From NCBI GenBank assembly GCA_937868025.1, contig CALMLJ010000660.1, positions 1 to 16,428 on the forward strand: a DNA stretch of 16,428 nucleotides, given 5' to 3'. Below, in pieces: positions 6,415 to 13,854 of this stretch; the stretch's first letter is position 1; the number at the start of each line of letters is the position of its first letter. This DNA comes from an uncultured Acidimicrobiaceae bacterium. Its GTDB lineage: Bacteria > Actinomycetota > Acidimicrobiia > Acidimicrobiales > Microtrichaceae. Below the pieces are notes generated by a model. It searched no databases. It worked only from the letters and a program-made list of their open reading frames with translations, and was not told where the DNA came from. A program made the translations under genes and the position numbers.

Positions 6415-7334
6415 TGCCACCAGCCACGACCACCCTGCTCAGCGGCATCTGGGAAGACGGATTGTCGATCGAGATCGTCGACACCTTCCGTGCGTGGATG
6501 ACACTGTTCGTCTCGACGGCACTGCAGGCCGCCCCGTTCCTCGTGGCCGGGGTCGTGCTGTCGACCGTTGTCGCCACGGCGGCGCGGCACGAGCGGTTCC
6601 GTGCGCGGATCACACAGCGATCGGTGCTCGTCGTTCCGATCGCTGCCGCCGCCGGAGCGCTGCTCCCCGGGTGCGAGTGCGGATCGGTACCACTCGCCAA
6701 TCGACTGGTGCGCTCCGGGCTGCGACCCGGAGCGGCGCTCGCGTTCATGGTCAGCTCGCCGGCGATCAACCCCATCGTCATCGTCGCCACCGCGACGGCC
6801 TTCCCGGGTCGACCCGGCTTCGTCATCGCCCGGTTCGCCGCGTCGCTTGCCGCGTCCATCGCGATCGGCATCGTCTGGGATCTCCGACACGGTTGGGAGT
6901 GGCCGACGACCGGCACCGATCACCACGACCACGGATCGGGCTGGCGCAACGCTGCCGACCTCGCCGGCCACGACCTCGTCCACGCCGGTGGTTGGTTGAT
7001 CGTCGGCGCGGCCATCGCCGCGACGTCACGGGTTCTCCTGCCGGACTGGCCCCCACCGGGGCTCGCCGGCGGTTCGCTGACGGGGCCACTCACCATGGCG
7101 GCCCTGGCGATCCTGCTCTCGATCTGCTCGGAGGCCGACGCGTTCGCGGCTGCCGCGATGCCACAGGTCCCGCTCGCCGCCCGGCTCACCTTCCTGGTCG
7201 TCGGACCAGCGATCGACCTCAAGCTGATCGCGATCCAACGGGCCACGCTCGGGCTGGCGGTGGTGCGGATCCTCGCCCCCCTCACGGTCGCCGTGACGGT
7301 AGCCTGTTCGATGATCGCCGGGGCGTGGCTGTGA
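6414..7334 (+). CDS. COG0701 permease (DUF318 family)
   Basis: From GTG 6414 this is a 306-residue integral membrane protein with about eight hydrophobic segments. The first half holds LPGCECGSVPLANRL (84-98) and GAALAFMVSSPAINP (106-120), matching the CxCG and S-P-x-I-N-P motifs of COG0701 permeases (ArsP/YcgR relatives). A His-rich cytoplasmic or external loop (TDHHDHG, 168-174) separates the halves, and a second pseudo-symmetrical half contains SICSEADAF (236-244). COG0701 members move metals or organoarsenicals, and the His loop and context suggest zinc or another divalent metal; the transported substrate is unknown. An in-frame ATG at 6342 exists upstream, but GTG 6414 fits the leaderless promoter. 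Its TGA overlaps the GTG of its TIGR03943-like partner. Confidence 0.85.
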   Translation: MPPATTTLLSGIWEDGLSIEIVDTFRAWMTLFVSTALQAAPFLVAGVVLSTVVATAARHERFRARITQRSVLVVPIAAAAGALLPGCECGSVPLANRLVRSGLRPGAALAFMVSSPAINPIVIVATATAFPGRPGFVIARFAASLAASIAIGIVWDLRHGWEWPTTGTDHHDHGSGWRNAADLAGHDLVHAGGWLIVGAAIAATSRVLLPDWPPPGLAGGSLTGPLTMAALAILLSICSEADAFAAAAMPQVPLAARLTFLVVGPAIDLKLIAIQRATLGLAVVRILAPLTVAVTVACSMIAGAWL

Positions 7335-8044
7335 ACCGTCCGGCTCGGGGAGCTGTTCTCATCGTCTCCGGGACGGCGCTCTCGGCGGCATTCGCAACGG
7401 GTGCCGCATACGACTTCGTCCAGACGAGCCTTCGGTGGCCGTCCTCGCTCGCCAGCGCGGTACTGGTCGCCATCGGGCTCCTCGACCTCCAGTCGATCCG
7501 GACGCGTCGCTACCGGGCAGAGCAGCATCCGCCGTCGAGCAGGATGGGCTGGCTCCTCCTCGTGCCCGTGGTAGTGGTGCTCGCCTTCGACCCGGGCCCA
7601 CTCTCGGGGACGGCCGCCGCTCGGCTCTCCTCGGCTCGGCGAACTGTCGGAAGCGGCGTCGGGGAGACCGGCGTCGACCTGGGCCGACACTTGAAGGTCG
7701 GCAGCGATGGCAGCATCGAGGTGTTCATCTCCGACCTCTACGATCCGGAGCCGCTCATGTACGAGCACCCGATCCGGTTCATCGGCCAGATCGACCTCCG
7801 GGGAGCCGGCGACGACATCGCCGTGACCAGGTTCCGTATGTTCTGCTGCGCCGCTGATGCGGTCCCGGCCACGGCCATCGTGACGACCTCGGCGCGACTC
7901 GAGCCCGGTACCTGGGTGAGCGTGGTCGGGACGTTCCGGCGTGGCACGGTCCCGTGGCGGGAAGGCGAGACCACGGCGCCGGCGGTCACCGCCGCCGAGG
8001 TCACGCCGACCGACGAACCGGAGATGCCCTACGAGATTCGCTGA
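7331..8044 (+). CDS. TIGR03943/YcgQ-like membrane protein, partner of the permease
   Basis: This 237-residue protein has hydrophobic segments near residues 8-27, 38-53 and 73-87, followed by a soluble domain of about 130 residues. That domain contains the family hallmark RFRMFCCAADA (167-177), with VTRF before it and WVSVVGTF (195-202) after it. TIGR03943/YcgQ proteins regularly sit next to COG0701 permeases, and the GTG start here overlaps the permease stop (GTGA), which implies coupled synthesis and a complex. The two adjacent Cys are candidates for metal binding or redox. An alternative in-frame GTG lies 6 bp upstream. The pair's exact activity is not established; involvement in metal homeostasis is inferred from context. 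Confidence 0.82.
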   Translation: MNRPARGAVLIVSGTALSAAFATGAAYDFVQTSLRWPSSLASAVLVAIGLLDLQSIRTRRYRAEQHPPSSRMGWLLLVPVVVVLAFDPGPLSGTAAARLSSARRTVGSGVGETGVDLGRHLKVGSDGSIEVFISDLYDPEPLMYEHPIRFIGQIDLRGAGDDIAVTRFRMFCCAADAVPATAIVTTSARLEPGTWVSVVGTFRRGTVPWREGETTAPAVTAAEVTPTDEPEMPYEIR

Positions 8045-8061
8045 AGGACCGAGCGGAGAGG

Positions 8062-9132
8062 TCAGGCGCCCACCACTCCGATTCCGGCGAGTGCCACCTC
8101 GCGCCCACTCGGAGCGACGACGACCGCCGCGTAGTTGTCGTAGGCGTTCCCCACGATGACGTCGACCTCCGGGCCGGTCTCGCCGACCAGCTCGACGTAG
8201 CCCTCGCCCGACCAGCGGTACCAGCGGTACTGCGGCGAACTCGGAGCGGGGTCGGCAATCGCGGTCAGGTGGACGGTCGAACCGAGGGGGCTCGGGCCCG
8301 TGGCGGAGCTGACGGTGGTCAGGTCCGGGGCGACACCGTCATCGACCAACGGCGCCCCCACGTGCACGTGATAGTCGGCCGGCGGACCGGTCAGCACCAC
8401 TCCGGCCGACGTCGTCGCCGAGGGAGTGACGGTGAGGTGGTAGTCGCCGGGAGCGGTGAACGCCCACGCCGTGTGCGAGTGAATGTGCGGGGCGCTCGGG
8501 ATCACGTCGGGCACGTCGTCGGCGGTGTCGATGAACCGATTGGTGGGGGTACCTTCCGAACCGGAGACCCACGTGAACACCTCACCCGGCCCGTCGACGT
8601 CGACCGCGAAACGGACTGCGCCGACCTCGTAGGGGATCTCCACGCCGTCAGGGAGGGTGTCGCCGAGGCGCTCCGTGCTCCACCCCGGCCACGGGATCCC
8701 AGGCGACTGCACCTCGTCGAGCAGGTAGATCGTGGTGCCCGGAGCTCCGAGGAATCGGTACTCCGCCGGAAGGTCATCGGTGAGCTCGAACGCCGTCAGC
8801 TCCGGATTCACGTCGATCGTCACGTCCTCGGGGGATCGGAACTGGGTGTTCGCCCGGTAGCGGCTGGTGTCGTCCTTGACGTTCAGCTGCAACGACGACG
8901 TCGACTGGTCGAACGTCAACTCGAACAGGTCGATGTGGCCCTCATCGAGCACGTAGGGCCGCGTCGACACCGGAGGAACGGTCGTGGTGGTGGTGGACGT
9001 CGTCGTGGTCGTGGGGACCGGCGGGACCGCGTCGGGCACACATGAGGTGACGAGACCGAGGCCGAGGGCGGCCGAGAGCATGGCGGCCCGCAGGCTGGGA
9101 GCGCGACGGATGGTGGGGTGTGGTGCGGTCAT
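8062..9132 (-). CDS. Anchored-repeat (choice_anch_M) lipoprotein with C-terminal Ig-like domain
   Basis: The 356-residue product has a signal peptide with lipobox VTSC (C31), then a Thr-rich linker (41-51). A repeat domain follows from GHIDLF (65-70) to HSHTAWAF (218-225), including FLGAPG, IYLLDE, WPGWSTERL and GPGEV, the same landmarks as its neighbours. After about residue 262 it carries an extra Ig/PKD-like segment with YRWYRW (302-307), absent from the sister lipoproteins, and an extra HVH (255-257). It should be lipid-anchored outside the membrane. It is the last gene of the lipoprotein trio, 41 bp after the previous stop, with AAAGGA about 10 nt before the ATG. Metal binding by the conserved His is inferred, not shown. 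Confidence 0.8.
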   Translation of the reverse strand: MTAPHPTIRRAPSLRAAMLSAALGLGLVTSCVPDAVPPVPTTTTTSTTTTTVPPVSTRPYVLDEGHIDLFELTFDQSTSSLQLNVKDDTSRYRANTQFRSPEDVTIDVNPELTAFELTDDLPAEYRFLGAPGTTIYLLDEVQSPGIPWPGWSTERLGDTLPDGVEIPYEVGAVRFAVDVDGPGEVFTWVSGSEGTPTNRFIDTADDVPDVIPSAPHIHSHTAWAFTAPGDYHLTVTPSATTSAGVVLTGPPADYHVHVGAPLVDDGVAPDLTTVSSATGPSPLGSTVHLTAIADPAPSSPQYRWYRWSGEGYVELVGETGPEVDVIVGNAYDNYAAVVVAPSGREVALAGIGVVGA

Positions 9133-9173
9133 GGCACGGGGGTCCTTTGGCTACGGGATGGTGGTGAATCGGA

Positions 9174-10430
9174 TCAGTCCCGGCGGCGCCGTCGAGCGAC
9201 GACCAGGAGGATCACGCCGGCGATCACGGCGACCCCGGCGGCGGTCAGGGGAGGGCCGATCTCCGAGCCGGTTCGGGCGAGGGTCGGGGCGGCGCCCGAC
9301 TGCTGGGATGCGCCGAGCACCGACGCGCCCGAGGAACCGCTCGCGGCCGAACCGGTGGGGCCTCCGGCTCGGCCGGACGAGGACGAGGACGAGGACGGCG
9401 CGACGGTGGTGGGGGTCGCCCTCGCGGCGGGCACCGACGTCGGCTCGGGAGTCGTCGTCGACGGGCCCGACGTGGTCGACGAACCCGCCGATGCGGTCGT
9501 CGAGTCGCCCACCAGGATCACGTAGGTCGCGGAGGTCGATGTCGGCGTGCCGTTGGGGAGGTTCGCGGAAACGGTGATACCCATGCGGTACTCACCGGGC
9601 CGGTCGAAGGCCCAGCTGGCGTGGGCGTGGACGCGGGTGGCGACGTCCATCTTGTTGGGCCCTGCGACCCCACTGTGGAAGATCACGTTGGGCACACCGA
9701 ACTGACTGGTCGTGAACATCACCAGCTTCCCGGGCCCCGACAGTGAGGTCATGGCCACCGTCACCTTGTCGCCGGCGACCTGACCGGACCCGAGTCGTTC
9801 GGTCGACCATCCCGGCCAGAGCAGTCCGGCCGCTTGCACCTGCGGGAGGAGGTAGATCGGCGCGCCCGGCGCCCCGAGGAAGGCGAACGACGCGCCCGCT
9901 GGCACCGAGGTCTTGGACGAGTCGCCTACCCGGACCGCGACACTGGACGGATCGCGGTAGACGGGACCACCCGACGTCGTGTCGTCCTTCACCTGGATCT
10001 TCAGCCGGCCCCCGTCGAGGGTGACCTCGATGAGATCGGTGTGGCCGTCGGCCAGCTCGACGCGTTCGGCATCCGCGGACACCGCGTTCGCGAGCACCGG
10101 CGGGTCGAGGATCTCGGGCACCGGGTCGGCGACGGGGGCTTGGAGCGCGGCCGGGCTGGTGGTCGTGGTCTCGGGCGACGTCGTGGTCTCGGGCGTCGTG
10201 GCGGTGGACGAGGTCGTCGTCGTGGCCTCGGGCGTCGTGGTCGTCGTCGTGGTGCTCGTGGACGAGGTCGTCGAGGACACCGACGACGTGGAGGTCGACG
10301 GGATCGACAGCTCGGTCGTCGATGGCGGCATCGACGTCGGGATGGCACTGCACCCGGCTGCGATCGCGGCGAACGCCGCGATCGCAGCCCGGCGGATGCC
10401 GGAGCGGCGAGCGTGTGTGATCGGTTTCAT
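9174..10430 (-). CDS. Anchored-repeat lipoprotein with LAxTG-type wall anchor
   Basis: ATG 10430 gives 418 residues starting MKPITHARRSGIRR, a classic signal peptide with lipobox AAGC (C27). The frame is open further upstream, but that extension is Arg/Pro-rich and overlaps the next gene. A Ser/Thr/Pro linker (about 30-95) precedes the repeat domain, GHTDLIEV (about 128-135) to HAHASWAF (about 267-274), with FLGAPGAPIYLLPQ and LLWPGWSTERL between. A second low-complexity Ser/Thr stretch leads to LARTG (about 384-388), then a hydrophobic helix and a tail of five Arg. This matches an LAxTG sorting signal of class E sortases. Carrying both a lipobox and a sorting signal is unusual. It lies 31 bp after the preceding lipoprotein gene. 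Confidence 0.82.
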   Translation of the reverse strand: MKPITHARRSGIRRAAIAAFAAIAAGCSAIPTSMPPSTTELSIPSTSTSSVSSTTSSTSTTTTTTTPEATTTTSSTATTPETTTSPETTTTSPAALQAPVADPVPEILDPPVLANAVSADAERVELADGHTDLIEVTLDGGRLKIQVKDDTTSGGPVYRDPSSVAVRVGDSSKTSVPAGASFAFLGAPGAPIYLLPQVQAAGLLWPGWSTERLGSGQVAGDKVTVAMTSLSGPGKLVMFTTSQFGVPNVIFHSGVAGPNKMDVATRVHAHASWAFDRPGEYRMGITVSANLPNGTPTSTSATYVILVGDSTTASAGSSTTSGPSTTTPEPTSVPAARATPTTVAPSSSSSSSGRAGGPTGSAASGSSGASVLGASQQSGAAPTLARTGSEIGPPLTAAGVAVIAGVILLVVARRRRRD

Positions 10431-10461
10431 ACGTGTCGGCTCGCTCCGGTTGGGTGGATCA

Positions 10462-11199
10462 TCAGGCCGGCAGGCTGCCGACGACGAACGTGTAGGGAAC
10501 GGGGCCCGAGGTGACGGGCGTACCGTTCGCCAAGGTCGCGGTCGCCCGAAACGTGAGGGTGTAGGTCCCCGATGCACCGAAGGCCCAGTTGAAGTGGGCG
10601 TGCTGCCCGGTGTTGACCTGCTTCGACTGCGGCCAGGCGTTGTTGCTCGTGAACCACACGACGGGGCTCCCGAACGAGTCGTTCTGGAACAGGTGGAAGG
10701 CCCCGGGGCCAGTCACCGAATCAACCGTCCACGTCACCTTGTTGCCCTGCAGCACACCGCTCGAGATTCGTTCGGTGGACAGGCCGGGCCAGAGCAGGTT
10801 CGCGTCCTGCACCTGCGGGAGCAGCCAGAGCGGCGAGCCGGCGGCCCCGAGGAAGGTGAAGGGAGCGACGCCGGGGGCGCCGCCGGGAACGCTCGATGTC
10901 GGCAACGCCTGGAGGATCGTCTCGGCCGGATCACGGAACACGGTGCCGGGCGCGCCGAGACCGGAGTCGTCCTTGATCTGCACCTCGAGGGCGTTCCCGT
11001 CGACGGTCACCTCGAAGGCGTCGGCGTGGCCCTTGTACAGCACGAACTTCGGCGGTGGCGGGGTGGTCGTCGTCGTGGTCGTCGGCGCGGTGGTCGTCGT
11101 CGGGCCGGGGGTGACGGGGGTCTCGGGCACACAGGCGGCGAGGGCCGTCAGGCCCAACAGCGCCGGCACCAGCTTCTTCCAGGTGGATCGCATGGTCAT
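10462..11199 (-). CDS. Anchored-repeat (choice_anch_M) lipoprotein
   Basis: The 245-residue protein has a signal peptide with lipobox LAAC (C23), a Pro/Thr linker (about 30-50) and a single repeat domain from GHADAFEV (57-64) to HAHFNWAF (200-207), with FLGAAGSPLWLLPQ and LLWPGLSTERI between. It ends FVVGSLPA, very like the FVVGPYSA end of the lipoprotein at 15478-16191, so the two are close paralogues at the head of their respective transcripts. Two starts are possible, ATG 11199 and ATG 11193; GGAGAG lies just upstream of both, 3 and 9 nt away. It is the first gene downstream of the candidate Zur box at 11240. Expected location is the outer face of the membrane. Confidence 0.85.
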   Translation of the reverse strand: MTMRSTWKKLVPALLGLTALAACVPETPVTPGPTTTTAPTTTTTTTPPPPKFVLYKGHADAFEVTVDGNALEVQIKDDSGLGAPGTVFRDPAETILQALPTSSVPGGAPGVAPFTFLGAAGSPLWLLPQVQDANLLWPGLSTERISSGVLQGNKVTWTVDSVTGPGAFHLFQNDSFGSPVVWFTSNNAWPQSKQVNTGQHAHFNWAFGASGTYTLTFRATATLANGTPVTSGPVPYTFVVGSLPA

Positions 11200-11211
11200 G
11201 TTCTCTCCATT

Positions 11212-11231
11212 CCGGTGCGGACTCGCACCGG
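11212..11231 (-). other. Perfect hairpin between permease and lipoprotein genes
   Basis: CCGGTGCG-GACT-CGCACCGG is an 8-bp perfect stem with a 4-nt loop. It lies after the permease stop and just before the Shine-Dalgarno of the 11199 gene. No T-tract follows on the minus strand, so it is not a standard intrinsic terminator. If transcription starts about 7 nt after TAGGAT (11241-11236), the stem would be at the 5' end of the lipoprotein mRNA. Confidence 0.55.
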
Positions 11232-11235
11232 CGGC

Positions 11236-11241
11236 ATCCTA
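11236..11241 (-). promoter_or_regulatory. -10 element of the lipoprotein trio (candidate)
   Basis: TAGGAT on the minus strand overlaps the end of candidate Zur box C. The other minus-strand promoter (16239-16234) has TAGTCT in the identical position relative to its box. No -35 is evident. Confidence 0.4.
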
Positions 11242-12108
11242 GGAATGGTTCTCATTCGCACGCAACCTCAGTGTCGCGACGAGACCGTGCCGTGGGCCGA
11301 AGCACCACGCGGCGAGGAACGCGCCGGTGAGGACGAGCACAATGGTTCCTCCGACGGGGAGGTCGTAGCTCCACGACAGGTAGAGGCCAACGACCGCCGA
11401 CGACGCACCGATCGCCGGCGCCAGCGCCATCATCAGGCCCAGGCGATCCGTCAACATCCGCGCCGCCGCGGCCGGCGTGATCAGGAGCGCCAGCACCAAG
11501 ATGTTGCCGATCGTCTGCAGCGAGATGACCACGGCGAGCGTCACGCAGACGTACAGCACGATGTCGAGCCAGAAGACCCGGAGGCCGAGTGATCGCGCCA
11601 TCTCGCGGTCGAGCGAGACCGCGACGAAGCGACCGTGGAACAGGAACGTCACCCCCATCAACGCGACACCGGTGATCGCCACCGTGTAGAGGTCGCGGTC
11701 GGGGATGCCGGTGATCGACCCGAAGAGGAACTGCTGCAACGACCCGGCATAGCCCGGGGCCCGAGAGATGACGACGATCCCGAGCGCGAACGCCGCGACG
11801 AAGAACACGCCGATGATCGAGTCCTCCTTCACGCGACGGTTCTGCGAGAACACCGCGACCAGGAGCGCCGTGGCGACTCCGGCGACGGCTCCGCCGACGA
11901 CGAGACTCCCCTGCAACACGAACGCGACGGCGAGCCCCGGGAACACGGCGTGAGCGACGGCGTCGCCGATGAATGCCATGCCGCGCAACACGACGTGGCA
12001 GCCGATGACCCCGCACACGATCGAGGACATGACCGCGATCGCGAGCGCCTTCGGGAGGAACGACAGATCGGGGTTGAACAGGTCACCGATGAAGTCCGAG
12101 ATCGACAC
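11239..12108 (-). CDS. Anchored-repeat-type metal ABC transporter, permease (ZnuB/MntB family)
   Basis: From GTG 12108 this is a 289-residue ABC-3 family permease with about eight or nine hydrophobic segments. MAFIGDAVAHAVFPGLA (44-60) matches the conserved G-D-x-x-x-H-x-x-x-P-G segment of zinc/manganese permeases. LQTIGNILVLALLITPAAAA (197-216) is the other family hallmark. It forms the membrane channel for the ATPase immediately upstream; only one base separates the ATPase TGA from this GTG. An upstream in-frame ATG would extend it deep into the ATPase gene and is unlikely. Its last codons (ANENHS-stop) double as the candidate Zur box for the next transcript. Zinc is the favoured substrate from context. 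Confidence 0.9.
   Translation of the reverse strand: MSISDFIGDLFNPDLSFLPKALAIAVMSSIVCGVIGCHVVLRGMAFIGDAVAHAVFPGLAVAFVLQGSLVVGGAVAGVATALLVAVFSQNRRVKEDSIIGVFFVAAFALGIVVISRAPGYAGSLQQFLFGSITGIPDRDLYTVAITGVALMGVTFLFHGRFVAVSLDREMARSLGLRVFWLDIVLYVCVTLAVVISLQTIGNILVLALLITPAAAARMLTDRLGLMMALAPAIGASSAVVGLYLSWSYDLPVGGTIVLVLTGAFLAAWCFGPRHGLVATLRLRANENHS
11240..11257. promoter_or_regulatory. Candidate Zur box C (lipoprotein trio)
   Basis: TAGGAAT-G-GTTCTCA (11240-11254) followed by TTC. It matches the actinobacterial Zur consensus TGAAAATGATTTTCA at 10 of 15 positions and box D at 13 of 15. It lies inside the final codons of the permease, about 40 bp upstream of the 11199 ATG. Confidence 0.6.
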
Positions 12109-12109
12109 G

Positions 12110-12853
12110 TCACACCGCCTCGAGGATGCGGAGCAGCGGGCTGGTCGGCCCGACGCCGAACGTGCGCATCCAGAGCTCGGGGTCCAGCAACTGCCGCGGG
12201 GCACCGTCGGCGACGATCGTTCCGTCCAGCAGCAAGAGCCGAGAGCACCCCTGCATCGCCCCCAGGAGGTCGTGTGTGGTCATGAGGACTGCGCTCCCCT
12301 CCGACGCCAGCTCGGCGAACAGAGCGGCCAGCATCTCCTGGGTGGGCAGGTCGAGGCCGGTGAACGGCTCGTCGAGCAACAGGGTGCTCGGCTGGGACGC
12401 GAGCGCGCGAGCGACCAGCACGCGTTGACGCTGCCCGCCGGAGAGCTCGCCGACGGGTCGGGTGCGAAGATCGCCCAGCTCGACCCGGTCGACGCAGTCG
12501 CGGACAATCCGCCAGTCGTCCAGGCCGGGGCGTCGCCAGAGCGGGAGCACGCCGTTTCGACCGGTCATCACGGCGTTCTCGACCGAGATCGGGAAGTCCC
12601 ACGCGAACTCGTGGCGTTGGGGTACGTACCCGATTCGTGCGCCGCGCCGCTGGGCGGGCCGACCGTCGATCAGGATCTGGCCGGACCGGATCCGGATGAG
12701 CGAGAGGACCGACCGCACGAGGGTCGTCTTGCCGGCGCCGTTGGGGCCGACCAGCGCGACGAACTCCCCCCGGTCGAGACGGAACCCGACGTCGCGAAGC
12801 ACCCGCCGACCCCCGAGGTCGACGTCGAGGCCGGACACCTCGAGCACCGTCAT
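12110..12853 (-). CDS. Anchored-repeat-type metal ABC transporter, ATP-binding protein
   Basis: The 247-residue protein is a complete ABC ATPase: Walker A GPNGAGKT (36-43), Q-loop Q79 in YVPQRHEFAWDFPISV, signature LSGGQ (137-141), Walker B LLLDEP (158-163), D-loop and switch His (TTHD, H194). YVPQR-x-E-F-x-W-D-F-P is typical of zinc/manganese (ZnuC/MntA-like) ATPases. It should energise import through the adjacent permease. The ATG at 12853 overlaps the stop of the TM-anchored repeat protein by 4 bp (ATGA), and the TGA is one base from the permease GTG, so the three are translated in tandem. It corresponds to the ATPase of the 'anchored repeat' ABC group (TIGR03771-like), judged by context. 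Confidence 0.93.
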   Translation of the reverse strand: MTVLEVSGLDVDLGGRRVLRDVGFRLDRGEFVALVGPNGAGKTTLVRSVLSLIRIRSGQILIDGRPAQRRGARIGYVPQRHEFAWDFPISVENAVMTGRNGVLPLWRRPGLDDWRIVRDCVDRVELGDLRTRPVGELSGGQRQRVLVARALASQPSTLLLDEPFTGLDLPTQEMLAALFAELASEGSAVLMTTHDLLGAMQGCSRLLLLDGTIVADGAPRQLLDPELWMRTFGVGPTSPLLRILEAV

Positions 12854-13854
12854 CGCTGAGAGTCCGGCTGTCGGTGGTCGTACCCGCCGATGCCGACCAC
12901 GGCCCGCTCGTCGTCGACACGCCGCTTGATCGTCCGGCCGCGCACGACCACGAACACCACGGCGGCAATCAGCAGCACGAGCGCCGTCACGACCGCGACG
13001 ACGGCCAGCGGTTCGATGCCCGTCTCGGCGTCGACGGAACGTCGATCGCTCGCCGTGCTCGTGGTCGGCTCGGCGTCCGCCACCGGGCCGTCGTACGACG
13101 CACCGAGAGCGTCGTCGGGGCGGGCCGCATCACCCACGGCGAACCTGAGGTCGGCCACGTCGGCGACCTGCTCACCTCCGATCAGATCGGCGGCGATCTC
13201 GACGTGGAACAGGTACACCCCGGGCTCGGTGAACACCCAGTTCGCGTGGGTGTGGGTGTTCACGTCGATCCAGACGGGTTGGCGTTTCGCCACCGTCGAA
13301 TCCCACAGCACCTGCGGGGCTCCGAAGTTGCCCGACTGGAGGTACATCGTGACCTTGCCCGGGCCGTCGACGCCGAGCAGGGTCATGGTCGCGCCCCGAT
13401 CGACGCGCTGCATGACCTCCGGATCCTGGGTGTTCCAACCGACCCACACCACATCGGGGTTCTGCGTCTGCGACACGACGTGAACCGGTTCGCCCGGTGC
13501 TGCGCCGACGAAGGCGTAGGCCGGGTCGTCGGGCACCGCCACGATCGCGGCATCGGTCAACCGCAGCACCGTCCGGTCGAGACGCCGCCACGTCGGTGTC
13601 GCGACGCTGTCGTCGTGGACCATCAACGTCCAGCGCCCGTCGACGAACCGCGGACCGATGTCGACGTGCCCGGCGCCCACGACGGCGTCGTCGGTCGCAA
13701 TGGGCTGCTCCGCGGAGATGGTCTGGTCGAGATTCGGATCGCCGTCCCGGGCGCCGACCGGCGGGGCCGCCGCGGCGAACGCCAGGAGCGCCGCGAGCAC
13801 GACCCCTGCGGTGCGGACTGGGCCGAGCCGGCGGCTCGGGCATCGAGGTGACAT
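12850..13854 (-). CDS. ABC transporter-associated anchored-repeat protein with C-terminal TM helix
   Basis: ATG 13854 gives 334 residues. It has a signal peptide ending near PPVGA (about residue 35), then the TIGR03773-like domain: GHVDIGPRF (62-70), HDDSVATPTWR, YAFVGAAPG, VVWVGWNTQDP (135-145), VDGPGKVTMYLQSGNFGAP (162-180) and NTHTHANWVF (199-208). A TM helix (about 282-304) is followed by a basic cytoplasmic tail (RGRTIKRR). There is no lipobox and no LPxTG-like motif, so it is held by its TM segment with the repeat domain outside. An upstream in-frame ATG is less likely because 13854 precedes the signal peptide and overlaps the stop of the substrate-binding gene. It probably presents metal to the importer. 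Confidence 0.87.
   Translation of the reverse strand: MSPRCPSRRLGPVRTAGVVLAALLAFAAAAPPVGARDGDPNLDQTISAEQPIATDDAVVGAGHVDIGPRFVDGRWTLMVHDDSVATPTWRRLDRTVLRLTDAAIVAVPDDPAYAFVGAAPGEPVHVVSQTQNPDVVWVGWNTQDPEVMQRVDRGATMTLLGVDGPGKVTMYLQSGNFGAPQVLWDSTVAKRQPVWIDVNTHTHANWVFTEPGVYLFHVEIAADLIGGEQVADVADLRFAVGDAARPDDALGASYDGPVADAEPTTSTASDRRSVDAETGIEPLAVVAVVTALVLLIAAVVFVVVRGRTIKRRVDDERAVVGIGGYDHRQPDSQR

Noticed and set aside
9990..10340. Tandem-repeat or VNTR-like DNA (GTCGTGGTC-type runs)
   Set aside because: The repetition is explained by Thr codons of the lipoprotein linkers; no fixed repeat unit is visible.
9979..11592. Long plus-strand open frame opposite two lipoprotein genes and part of the permease
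   Set aside because: Low-complexity Arg/Gly/Val translation generated by the antisense of Thr-rich linkers; no family motif.
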